Below, in pieces: positions 53,781 to 64,000 of a DNA stretch of 64,000 bases. A program made the translations under genes and the position numbers. The notes beneath the pieces are model-generated. The model was not told where the DNA came from and did not search any database. It was given only the letters and a program-made list of their open reading frames with translations. The DNA comes from Candidula unifasciata (taxonomy: Eukaryota; Mollusca; Gastropoda; Stylommatophora; Geomitridae). Each line of letters opens with the position of its first letter. Positions within the stretch are counted from its first letter, which is position 1. The stretch covers positions 1,620,265-1,684,264 of the forward strand of contig CAJHNH020004557.1 of NCBI GenBank assembly GCA_905116865.2, in the 5' to 3' direction.

Positions 53781-54403
53781 ATTACTGGTACAGTGTACAA
53801 GTCTTCTCTTGTATCTATACTGCTAAATTGTATACTTCTGTACCCTGCTGCAATCACTGCCGGTTGACGTTTTGTAAATTACTGTCCATAATGGACAGCG
53901 CTAAAACTTTCCCTCTCCTTCACCATCTAGCTCTGAGACTTTTGTTTTAAACTACACTCACAAAGACCAGGAATGTATCCCACTCAATCCTGCTGTAAGT
54001 AGTTCACCAAGCTGGCCCAAAGGAGCACTGTACTAAAGATTCAATATTGTAAAAATTATAAAGAAAGTGACAGTCCTAGCAAACATCAGTTGTTAAAAGA
54101 TGGATGATAAACTATTTTGTTTTCAGCTAAGTTAAAATGTTCAAAAGAAACAGCTCAGTAGTTAGTGGACAGCTTGAAGACTCAGTTGGTCCTGGTTTAG
54201 TTGCTATCAAAGATTTGTTTAAAAACATGTATTGCTTACAATATCAAGGGTCAACACAACTGCAAAATGTGGCTTCCTGAGATTTCCCTGAGAGAGTAGA
54301 GATTCTTAACATGCACAGACTAGATCATGTTACCATTCAACCTAAAACAATGTCCATAAAATAACTAACTGGTATATACAAAAAAATGTTCATTTCATTT
54401 ATT
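53781..54403. other. AT-rich, no gene recognised
   Basis: No frame over 60 codons and no repeat family recognised. Confidence 0.35.
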
Positions 54404-54411
54404 ACCTAAAG

Positions 54412-55491
54412 CATGTTTCCCAACCTTTTCTTGGTCGCAGCGCTTTTTTTTTCAGTTAAATTTTTTCCGCGGCGCCCTAACCTTAGTAAAAGTATGACTA
54501 TTCGTGTCTTGGTTAACTCTTTTAGGACGGCATTTTTTCTGGGGTTTGGACAGCATTAATTTTAAGCGGAATTTTTTAAGTACAACACGACAAAGCTAAA
54601 ACTTTCCTGAAGAAAAAGTATGGGCTGTATCGGGACTTATAATATATCAAATTAAAGATAAATGAGTGCAGAATAAATCTAAACTACTTAAATGTTAGTA
54701 TAACATCAAAATATTATTAAAATCACACAAAATTCAAGGATGTTAGAGACAAAGGACAATTTTAAACATAAAAAATTGTGTGCTAACCTTATTTTGTACT
54801 GGTTCAGCAACACTGCTATCCAATTCTAAGAATACACATGCCTTCTCTGTTCAATTATGTATTAGCTAGTCTTTATTTGAAACAATTAATTTAAATACTT
54901 TGGATATTATAATCATTTTTGTATGACATGTCAATTTTCACTACAACCAAAAATCAGAAAAACAGCTGATCGAAACATTGATCTAATTGAAATATTTTGT
55001 GAAATTTTCATATCCTTAACTAAATTATCGCTAATAGATGTGTCCCTTAGATATCAATCATAATATCAAGACTGTTGTCATCATCTGGCAGGCATTCATC
55101 AACGATAAAGCATTATGGACAGTTTTATACGTTTTTCCTTTAGTATAGAAAAATCACGTAAAAATTGTATTCCATCTAAATAATTTTTTTTTAAATCACA
55201 AAACAATGCACCGACCACGATGAACATCGCAAATCAAAGTACATCCTGTTGTTAATCCTAATTGTTGAAAAACTTGTTCAAAAAAGTTCGTTTACCCTAC
55301 AAACGGAACAAAATTAGAGTGTCTCTATCATGAGCCAGTAAACTGGCTTTACGTCTTTAAGGGATAGACTTAATCGCCAGTATACTGGCTAAACGTCCGA
55401 AAAGAGTTAAATTAATTATGAAGCTTTTACAATATTTCGCGGCGCCTCTGTGAAGAGGTCAGGGAACCGGAGCGCAGTTTAGAAATCACTG
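54412..55491. mobile_element. hAT-type MITE containing a nested TTAA element
   Basis: Outer ends CATGTTTCCCAACC and, at the right, GGGAACC ... AAATCACTG recall hAT ends of the CAGTGTTTCCCAACC type. The perfect 8-bp TSD ACCTAAAG is at 54404-54411 and 55492-55499. GCGGCGCC words near both ends pair with each other. Without the nested element the outer MITE is about 185 bp. Confidence 0.82.
54517..55406. mobile_element. Nested piggyBac-like element, 890 bp
   Basis: The ends CTCTTTTAGGACG and, in reverse, CTCTTTTCGGACG match at 12 of 13 positions. TTAA lies immediately outside both (54513-54516 and 55407-55410), the piggyBac target signature. The AT-rich interior lacks a transposase frame. Paired words CCAGTAAACTGGC and CCAGTATACTGGC near 55340-55390 are a subterminal repeat. 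Confidence 0.7.
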
Positions 55492-55499
55492 ACCTAAAG

Positions 55500-55928
55500 G
55501 CAATATGCTATTACAATAATTGTGTCTACAAGCCGTTTAGACAGGTTGAGATCATATCCTAATTTTAAGATTATGTAAAATTGTTTTGTGTTTTATGTAA
55601 AGCTGCTTCATATTTCTTCTTTTAACTATAGGATGTAGAGGCATTGTCTTGTGTTGTAACCTGAGGTGTACTTTATGTCCTGTTTAGTCTTTCCTCTTCT
55701 ACTCTGCGGCGTAGAGGTACCTTACAGTATTGTTTAGTCTTTCTTCTTCTACTCTGGGGTGTAGAGGTACCTTACAATCTTTACCTCTATGTCTTTTGTT
55801 CAGTGAAGACAACTAAAAGGCTCTGGGATGATCAAACCACTGACATCTATAACTGCAGGTATGTATACACCTGGAGCCATGGTAGAACCGTGGCCCAGCA
55901 GGACAAGCGTATAACAGAAAAATGGTTT
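55500..55928 (+). repeat. Imperfect tandem duplication (about 55-60 bp) and flanks
   Basis: TTTAGTCTTTCCTCTTCTAC-TCTGCGGCGTAGAGGTACCTTACA at about 55684-55730 repeats at about 55734-55780. No gene. Confidence 0.6.
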
Positions 55929-56052
55929 ATAAACAGTAGGGCTGTACCGAAAATTCGCTTCGTATTCGCTTCGGAGCCGAATAGTAGACCTAATTACTAT
56001 TCCGTATTGGACGGAATAGTTGCGGTCGGGCCGAATACGAATTGTGGTTACC

Positions 56053-56205
56053 TTACACCCGTTTCTGGACTGGTGGAAAATAAACATTTCAAGATTTCCC
56101 ACCTTGGTTCATACTGTCAAGCGTTATCTTTGTGCACCACCTACGAGCGAACCAAGTGAACATCTGTTTAGTACAGCTGGAAATACCTTAATGCAGACAA
56201 CATAA
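56053..56205 (+). pseudogene. hAT transposase C-terminal fragment inside the hAT relic
   Basis: The plus frame reads FLDWWKINISRFPTLVHTVK, RYLCAPPTSEPSEHLFSTAG and NTLMQTT. This is the hAT dimerisation motif (typically WW, FP-LA, YL-PATS-SER-FS-AG) of BED-type hAT proteins. Everything N-terminal to it is missing. Frame lost after the last block. Confidence 0.88.
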
Positions 56206-56446
56206 AACGATTTTTTTTTTCTTGAAAGCTAATGCCGCTTTCATGGATTAATTAAGCTGTCAGTGACAATTTACAAGTTTAGTTACTTGTTTTAAACTAG
56301 GAATACTTTCATTCCTAGGTATTAGTTACCACAGACTGACTGACTGAAGGATGCAAAACATGAAATGTTTTTAAATATTTACTATTCTGTACTTCATTTT
56401 GTGAAGTAGAATTTCAGCGTACATTTGACATTATGGGTGTGTTGTT

Positions 56447-57193
56447 TTTTTTTTTTCAAGATCTATTTTATACAGAAAAGTGGAAGAATGGGCCTCAGTC
56501 TGAATAGTGGGAAGACAGTAGTAATGGTGGTATCAAAGAAAATAATTATTCCTAAATGTGTAATAAAAGTCAATGGTTTTATTTTGGGACAAGTACAGAA
56601 ATTTAAGTATCTGGGCACATGGATAACGTCAGATGGAAGATGCATTACTGCAATAAGAAACAGAATAGGACAGGTAAAAACTGCATTTTATAAAACAAAG
56701 AACATCTTATGCAATATATCTTTGCCATTGAAGGTTAGAAAAAGAATTCTTGCTTGCTACATACATCCAGTTTTAACATATGACTTAAGTCCTGGATGAT
56801 GGGTAGGCAGACCAAACAATTTCTTGAGGCCTCAGAGATGTGGTTTTACAGAAAAATACTTAAAATACCTTGGACAGAAAAAAGAAAAAAAAAAAAGCAA
56901 CCAAGCGGTTTTGATAGAGGCGGGAGCCTGAAGACAACTACTCACAGACATCAGAAGGAGACAGTCATCGTTTTTCAACCCTGTTATAAGATGATGGAAA
57001 ATGGAACATGTGGTGACCACTGGAAAGATCTGTGAAAGGAGTGATAGAGGAAGACAACGAGTGAACATTCTTGAGTCTTGTTGCATGGAATGGAGGTGTG
57101 TCAGCACACGAACTAATACATGCTGCAGGAGATAGCAGATTGTGGCGAGACATAATCACCTATACCAGTCGGCAAAGCACCTGATGATGATGA
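56447..57193 (+). pseudogene. 5'-truncated non-LTR retrotransposon nested in hAT
   Basis: RT C-terminal reading in the plus strand: GLSLNSGKTVVMVVSKK, QVQKFKYLGTWITSDGRC, VRKRILACYIHPVLTYDLSP, then in other frames QTKQFLEASEMWFYRKILKI and PWTE, and at the end HAAGDSRLWRDIIT with a (GATGAT)n tail at about 57183-57193. Truncation at the 5' side and a simple 3' tail are typical of target-primed insertion. Confidence 0.87.
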
Positions 57194-57294
57194 TGATACA
57201 CTATTCGTATTCGGCCGCATAGTTGGTCCAGCTATTCGTATTCGGCCGAATAGTGAAAATCACTCTTCGGTACAGCCCTAATAAACAGCATTTT

Positions 57295-57500
57295 GTCTCA
57301 GAGCCAAACAATTAGAACGCTAGGCCCTCAAGCAGGAGACTTGGGTTCGAATCGTCGGTTAGGATGGGGATTTTTTCTGTCTGGGACACACAAAAATCCT
57401 CACCTGCACAGTTGTGGCGACAGCTCAAGCCATGCGGCTATAAATCCTTAGACTCAAAGACCCCCCCCCCCTCCCCCCTGCCTACACTCCAAAAGTGGTA
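57295..57500 (+). mobile_element. SN-E SINE-like element
   Basis: The head has B box GGGTTCGAATCG. Then GATGGGGATTTTTTCTGTCT, AATCCTCACCTGCACAGTTG, GCGACAGCTCAAGCCATGCG, GCTATAAATCC, TCAAAGACCCCC and CCAAAAGTGGTA. A diverged copy lies at 63025-63150. This head might be scored as a tRNA, but the body is repetitive. Confidence 0.65.
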
Positions 57501-59105
57501 TAAAAAAAGGCAGTAATTGGCAGTTTTATGTCTCAGAAACTGAAATACTTTGGCCAAATCAAATGTATCTGTAGTTCAGAAATAACAGTATTGTAATTCA
57601 TGACCTACCAAGGAAAAGGCGAGAATCAGCAATCCTGATGATGGACAGGGCCATATTTAGGTGCTGTAGATCAGAGGTTCTTAAAGTGGATGCCACTTTT
57701 GCGTGGCGTGTATGAGTGTGTCATCGTGCATTTTTTTCGTTCCTTTAGGGTCAATTTGCCCAATTCAAATTTGAAGATATTGCTAACGAGAATATGAAGG
57801 TGCACTTAAATTACATGGAACGAATGGATGAGCGAACGATGATTAAAATGCGAATTCAGTTGCATTTATTTGGCCTTGTTTCAGTTAGGAATGAATAGGC
57901 ACAGGGAGAACAGTACTGACATAGAAGTGATCTTAACGGCTGCTTTGTCACATCCAAATTGAAGAGTAATCTGGAATGCCATGATTCTGATTTAGTACAT
58001 GAATGTTAAGAAATGTTCAAACGCTGTGCTATATATCTTCAGGGAGGGTCATCCATAATGGAGAGAATTTTTAAAAATAAAAATGAAAAGGATATAATGA
58101 CAAATTCATCCAAACAGTTTCATCAATTGCATTAAAGACAAATGAACATTAAATCTCCACCATTTTCCCCTACACATACCCCCCTCCCCCTTTACCCTAG
58201 TGTTTCAACTGCTTAGAGTGTAGGTGTTTTGAGAACGCCTGCTGCACACCAAGTCAGTCTTACAAGATGGCACAATTTTAAAGGCTGCAAAATTCTGCAA
58301 TTTACTTTTGCTTGTCTGTGAATGGACAGTGATGCTTAAGTTATCGTGAGGGGAGAGGGCGTAAAATACACAACCGCAAAGGGGCGTCATACATCCTACA
58401 TATGGCCCTGGCAATAGACGTAAAAGATTAAACACACGCTGGGCATGAACATATTTGAAACAGGAGAACTTGAGAATATTTCACTATTTATTAAATTGAT
58501 ATTCTGCATGATGAAAATACACTATAAAACTTTTTTGTGTGTGGTAATTATAAGTTTCAAATTTCCCTGTCATATCCAACATATATCTTCAACATAAATT
58601 CTAAAAAAAAAAAATTAGCAGAACTATGCTTTTCATTAAGAGAGTAATTTTTTATATTTTTAAGAGAATATGAAACTCAGTACAAAAATATTGGTATTAC
58701 AATTAAGCTTCATTCAGTGCATCCAAACTGGCATACTCTCAGGTTCACAGAAAAATGCAAGCATTCACTGGTAAGAAATAAAAAAAATAAAAAAACTGAC
58801 AGTGCGTAATCAAATAAGCTGACACACCTTTTATTTCAGTATAGTGAAGAACAAGGCTCAGTACAAGAAAACTGTTTCCTTAGATGTCCGTAATGAGGTA
58901 GATATTGGTTGAAGTTGTATGGTGACAATCATGATCAAAAGAATGCACGCAGAATTCCTTCACTGCCAACCAGGTATTGTGGGTTATGTACATTGATGTA
59001 TACGTTAATGAACTCGTGGATGAAAAGACTTACATTCTCTTTTGGCCTCAACGATTTGTTAAATTCTCAAGATATACACAGGGATGCCTTACTTTTGTAG
59101 ATAAA
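57501..59105. other. AT-rich, no gene recognised
   Basis: Near 57674 the words CAGAGGTTCTTAAAGTGG look like a single hAT left end without a right partner. Minus frame 58205-58435 (76 codons) has no domain. Confidence 0.35.
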
Positions 59106-59124
59106 TAAACTGTTAGGTATTCAC

Positions 59125-59580
59125 TGGCAGAAACTGTAGACAAGACTGGAGTCAAGCAGTGTTCTATTCCCAGGACTGGAGTAAAATAGTACTCTGTTTC
59201 CAAGACTAGGGTAAAATAAAAATAGTGATCTATTTCCAACACTGGAGTAGAGCTGAGTGTGCATTTCCAGGAATGGCATGAAATAGTGCTGTTTCCAAAA
59301 TTTGAGAAAAGTAGTGACCTATTCCCAATTTAGCCTGGAATAATGTTCTATTTGTAAGACTGGGGTAAAATTCTGTTCTATTTCCAGGTCTGGAATAAAA
59401 TAGGGTTATATTTCAAAGATTGTAGTAAAGTAGTTGTTCTGTTCCCAGGATTGGAGTAAATTAGTTTTTGTTAGATTTCATTATTGCTAACTTTCCAAGA
59501 CTGGAGTGAAAGAGTGCTTTATTCCTAAGATTGGAGTAAAACTGTGCAGACTGGAGTAAAGTAGAAGAAAAATATAGTTG
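59125..59580 (+). repeat. Degenerate 33-37-bp TGGAGTAAAATAGTG minisatellite
   Basis: About 12 imperfect units of a word near GGAGTAAAATAGTGTTCTAT plus TTCCAAGACT. Confidence 0.82.
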
Positions 59581-62500
59581 TTTTTAACATGTGCACACAA
59601 AAAATGATGTCTCTGTTAACTATTTAAACTGGTTTTAAAAAATGCTGGTAAAAAATTGTGCATATTTTATGTTAATTAGTATGTTGTATTTGCAAGAAAA
59701 CAAATAAAATGAGCTTCTGTTATTTAACTCTGAAAATATATTTTCCCAATAAACTTAATAAAACATAAATGACATTGACAATCTTTTTACAGAATATTAA
59801 ATGAAAATACATGGAAATAATTCAACAGATTAATGTATCTGTGGGATTGTGCCTAATTCATCAACTCCACAAACAGCTTTGTTATCATTTGCCTTGCCCA
59901 ATTTAAACTTTGCATTTAATCTCGCTTCTTTCACTTGTAAGAACCCCCACCTCGGGGGTCCCCCCGCTCCCCCTCTGGTTTTAATGACAATCCAGTTTGC
60001 ATTGTCTCTATACTGCCTTGTTGAAATGAAAATAGTTGTTTTCCCTCAGAATTCTTTCATATACAGTTCAATGAAATAACATATGACACATTTTTTTAAA
60101 CAACATATGTAACATAGAGTGGATCCAACTTTGTGAATTAGTAATACTTTTGGTTTGGGAAATTGATGTAACTGGAATGTGCAGTAACAATTGTAATGCA
60201 CATTTGAAAGTATTTCAGATAACTCTATAACAGAAAGTCATTCATTTTGTTCAAAAATGCTCACTTGGAAAATATTTAGGGAACAATTGTGATTTGATCT
60301 CAAAATTCACAATTCTTGGCAAATCTTTGGTTTTCATTTAAACATGAATCTAGCTGTTTAAAGAAGCACTAGAAAAACAAATATTCAAATGATTAATTAA
60401 GTGAAAATAACCAGAGGCATAGCAAGTGCATTAAAATGTAAAACACAGCGAAACAAAACTAAGGATGACATTCACACTCATGGCAAGTACAGCATCAGAG
60501 GAAGCATACAGATATATATACACACATGCACGCACGCGCACACACACACACAAAGATTGAAAAAAACTACAATTAGAATTTAGAATGGAAGAATAGTTGG
60601 GAAATAGATTCACTCACAGATTTCATGAATGGATGAACAGGTTTATCACATGTAGTTTGTTATATATTAGCAGTAACTGTTATAAACATGTTATGATTGG
60701 AAAGGAATACTTCAATACTCTTAGAATAAGTGTTCTGCTCTTCATTTATTAACAAATAGTCATGCTTCAACTTTTGTCAATGTACAAATCTGTTCAATAC
60801 TTTCACCCTGAGAAGCCTAAATATAGTGACTTCTTGTTGTGCCACGACCTTTTGAATGCCAGATATATGGTTGTCTGCAGTTACCTGTTCTCAAAAAGCA
60901 TAGTTAAATTTTACTGGTCCTATGTGTGACCATACCACGTTTATGAGGCTAGGATATGAATGGGCGGGGACAGTCTGTATGGCCCTAATGGCTTTTTGAA
61001 AGCAAGTTTGACGACAAATTGACCTATAAGCCCCAATTACAGAGGTCATGGCCTGAGTCATCCGAAAATGTTTTTTAACACCCTAGGAAATTTTTCCATT
61101 TGATGCTTCACGTCTGCTCATGTTTACTGATTAACCCTTTATACATTTTAAAAATTAGTTTGTTAAAATTTAGGTCAAGTAATAAAAATTAAAATTGTAT
61201 TAGTGACCTGTGTAATAATGTTGGTTTAGAAGGATTTTATTCCTGAAATTCCTATGGGTTCACGGCCCATTTTTGGTGTTAGTATTCATGAGGACAGGGC
61301 GAAAGGGTTTAGACGCCTCTCTTCAAAATGTCAGCTGGGTTGAGAAAAAATTCCCTGCTCTGCTCTGGCCACAAAAGACTTAGGCTCTTCTCTGGTGGGG
61401 AGGACTATATTATTTGAAGTAGTCTTGGAGGATGCACTGCAAAATTTGTATTTCTTTGCCTGCTACATATTTTTTAGTTTTTTAAACAATTATAGTCAAC
61501 AAAATGAAAGTAAAGTTGATATCTAAACTCAGAGAAGTAAACAATTTCTAATGAATCAAGAGGTCGACAGAATCAAGAGGTAAGCAAAAGATGCTGGCTG
61601 TTGATGGGGCATATAAGAGAAATCATGCTGATAGTGTAAGCTTAAAGTCCTTCTTCTATGGAACCCACATAATTTTTTTTAAAGGAAGACGTAGCAAATG
61701 CTGGATTATTTGTATGAGCAATGTGACTCTCTGGCTGACCTAGCCTTATAAAACAGGTATCAGTGTTCAAAACTTTCTTCAAAGTTTTTGAAAGGGGGAA
61801 AGGGAATGAAGAAGGGAAATGGCACCCCAACCTAATTTATCATTACACACAATATGTTAAGTCTTAACCGTGTCTGCTATAGATCTACCTTTAACTTGCT
61901 TGACAAAGCAACCAGCTTTCACATTTCTGGTATTTATTTGATAAAACCAGCAGCATTTAATGAGGAAATTTGACATGCATCAAATTTGGAAGCAACTTTT
62001 CAGCAAATACTACAATTTGTAAAGCCAGTAACATGTTGACAACAAATACAATATTTACATAAACATCTTAGACTTGAAATTCAAGATAATTGAAGTTAAT
62101 GAACTGTTGGCAAAAACATTTTCAATATCATGGGTCCCTATGGCAAAATGGTCATTCTGTTTACCTCATGCTCTGCATGAGATGTTTTTTTTTTTTAAAG
62201 TAAGGAATCTTTTCAAACCTTTGGCACATTGAACATATTTATATTTGCTCAACCTATATTTCTATAGACCAATCAGCGCTCAAAGGGTGAGATGGTCAAC
62301 ATCATGATGGCCGCTTTCAATTCCCATAACTTTGTTTCTAGACTGTACTTGTTTAGTCCAAGTGTGCAATTGTCTAGAGATCTCTGAGGATGGCAGCTGG
62401 GGATTTAGAGTTCATGTTTTGTGGGCTGCTCCCAGCAGGTGGTCAGAAACCAGGCCATTTGGAATAAAACTTGATAAAATGAATTTGATCAACTCAATAT

Positions 62501-63020
62501 TTAACTCTTTAAAATGACAAAGCAGTGTTTCCCCACTGTGAGTTTTAACAATGAAGATACACAATATATTGCACAATTTATTGCCTGATATATTTCACTG
62601 CATCTTGTCAGGTTCATACTAAGATAACAATTGATTTAAATAAAGTAAATAAATGAATCCTTCTAACTGAAACATAACATTGACTGCATTCAAAACTAAC
62701 TGTTTCACCAGGGAATTGCAAGGTCATGACTATGTCCTTTTCCCTGCATAATTCTGGACTGAAACAGTTTAAAGTTGTTGCTTCAATGAATTGCAATAAT
62801 TAAATACTACTGTAGTATGCACCTGGCAAGATACAGCAAAATATACCAGGCAATAAATAGTGCAATCTATTGTTTGTGTCTTTTTTCTTTAAAATGTGTT
62901 AGCTAAAAAAATATAAACATATTTGACTTCATTAATTCTTTCAGAACCAGTCAGATGTGACTGAACATTACTTTTAATTTACTAACTTCAGAGTAAGAAT
63001 CTTGTAAAGAAATCAAAATA
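59581..63020. other. AT-rich, largely unassigned
   Basis: No frame above 76 codons. Identified pieces: (CA)n at 60520-60553, an SN-C tail in reverse at about 62190-62325 (ACCTATATTTCTATAGACCA-ATC), an SN-F 3' block at about 62385-62470, and the 70-bp repeat shared with 48914-48990. It could be intron or UTR, but nothing shows this. Confidence 0.4.
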
Positions 63021-63024
63021 ATTG

Positions 63025-63150
63025 GGTGGATTTTTCCTGATGAGTGCAAAAATAAAAATACTAACCTGCACAGTCCATGGTGACGGTACAGGCCATATAG
63101 CTCTAAATGCTCAGAATCAAGCCCCCCACCCCAAAGTGGTACTTTTAATT
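63025..63150 (+). mobile_element. SN-E fragment
   Basis: GGTGGATTTTTCCTGATGAG, ACTAACCTGCACAGTC, GTGACGGTACAGGCCATATA and CCCCAAAGTGGTA match the SN-E body. Confidence 0.6.
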
Positions 63151-63435
63151 ATTGCTTAAAAAACAACAATAAAAAACATGCAGTGAGTTGGCTGGAACTG
63201 AAAGAATAAAAATGTGAAACACATGGACCAAACTGGCAGCCATGCTCTCATTTATTAAATGAATTTCCATAAATCACATTACCATTATTGCCTGCTTTAA
63301 AATTATCATATGGAATTATCTAAACACTGGATCTTTCAATAAAATAATATTTTTGTGCAAACGAAACAAAAAGGACTAAAATAATATATGAATATTTTCT
63401 CCAAAACTACATTGTAATTTTTGGAGCTAAGTTAC

Positions 63436-64000
63436 TCGAGCACATTTCAGACCCCGAAAATCTGGCTGGAAGATTTTTCTGGAAGTGCAAATTTGAAATA
63501 TAAGGCATGCAAGATTTAAACCTTGTAGTTCACACGTAGACATTTTTCAGGAAACAGCAAACTTAACTAGACTGGATATCTATCCTCCAGAGCAAGCAGC
63601 AAGAGACACTCAAGAATTTTTTTTATGTAAAACAACTATTTTTATTTGTCTTCTGTGGTCAGGATTAAAAGAAAACCTGAGAATCTTGAAATAAATTCAT
63701 TTGTTGTCCCATTTTAAAACCTAAACCAAGGTTGACATTAAAACAAATTACTCGTTTTTAAACCCTGGATTAAAATGTCACAAAATGTCTACATTTCAAA
63801 CCCCCAAAATATGGCTGGAAGATTTTTCTGGAAGTACAAATTTTAAAATGAACAAAATTATTTTTAACTTGTCTTCTTTGGCCAGGATTGTGAGAAAACC
63901 TGAGAATCTTCAAATTAATTAATTTGTTGTCCCATTTAAAAACATAAACCAAAGGTTACTTTTTAAAAATTACTAATTTTTAAACCCTAGGTTATTTTAT
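63436..64000. repeat. Tandem duplication, second copy runs off the window
   Basis: Blocks at 63447-63500 (TGGCTGGAAGATTTTTCTGG) and 63645-63775 (TTGTCTTCTGTGGTCAGGAT, AAAACCTGAGAATCTT, TTTGTTGTCCCATTT, TTTTTAAACCCT) recur at 63796-63850 and 63868-64000 in the same order. The second copy lacks about 125 bp of the first. Confidence 0.8.

Larger units (their letters stand above)
55937..57280 (+). mobile_element. hAT transposon relic with perfect TSD
   Basis: 1344 bp. The ends TAGGGCTGTACCGAA and TTCGGTACAGCCCTA are a perfect 15-bp inverted repeat. The perfect 8-bp TSD ATAAACAG is at 55929-55936 and 57281-57288. Subterminal CGTATTCG and GGCCGAATA words repeat at both ends. Inside, at about 56060-56200, is a transposase C-terminal fragment. 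A truncated retrotransposon at 56447-57193 is nested in it. The element is internally deleted and not autonomous. Confidence 0.93.

Noticed and set aside
57660..57800. hAT element starting CAGAGGTTCTTAAAG
   Set aside because: No matching right end or target-site duplication found.

Overview
This window is intergenic-type DNA from an animal genome, most likely a mollusc and probably a gastropod. That assignment is inference. It rests on (i) a mosaic of tRNA-derived SINEs, 5'-truncated non-LTR retrotransposons and hAT/TA-type MITEs, (ii) very dense micro- and minisatellites, and (iii) three short hAT elements closely resembling SPIN, a horizontally transferred family reported from tetrapods and, among invertebrates, from a pond snail and a triatomine bug. 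There is no operon structure, no rRNA and no convincing tRNA gene. Family labels used here (SN-A, SN-B, SN-C, SN-E, SN-F, R3, D, hAT-G) are local to this annotation.

Layout. 0-3 kb: a decayed non-LTR reverse transcriptase (RT, minus strand) hit by two SN-A SINEs with perfect target-site duplications (TSDs), next to a perfect 79-bp inverted duplication. 3.2-6.95 kb and 17.3-21.7 kb: two copies of a segmental duplication. The second copy carries the start of the only strong protein-coding candidate (minus strand, 13815-17633, 1272 codons, no intron seen), which is built of 10-residue repeats; the first copy keeps only a frameshifted stub of its N-terminus. 7-11.4 kb: retrotransposon RNase H and RT remnants, a long-armed MITE and a SPIN-like element. 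11.9-13.8 kb: a 31-bp array abutting the 3' end of the gene. 18.3-20.1 kb: a minisatellite whose length steps are all multiples of three. 22.3-23.8 kb: GGTTGG-type arrays split by a MITE. 25-36 kb: 48-bp, 28-bp (about 110 copies), TTC, 26/30-bp, 21-bp and 57-bp arrays among R3 and SN-C copies. 37-40 kb: a purine-biased and (TA)n region, then an (ACC/ACT) tract ending in 63 consecutive C. 40-52 kb: SPIN-like and other hAT MITEs, a hAT transposase C-terminal fragment, two retrotransposon C-terminal fragments, and several SN-B and R3 copies. 52-64 kb: AT-rich DNA with degenerate arrays, two nested DNA-transposon structures with intact TSDs, and no recognisable gene.

The elements do not form a pathway. 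The window is best read as a record of insertion, tandem expansion and duplication. Its value lies in the repeat-built gene, the paralogous empty sites that order the insertions, and the SPIN-like elements.
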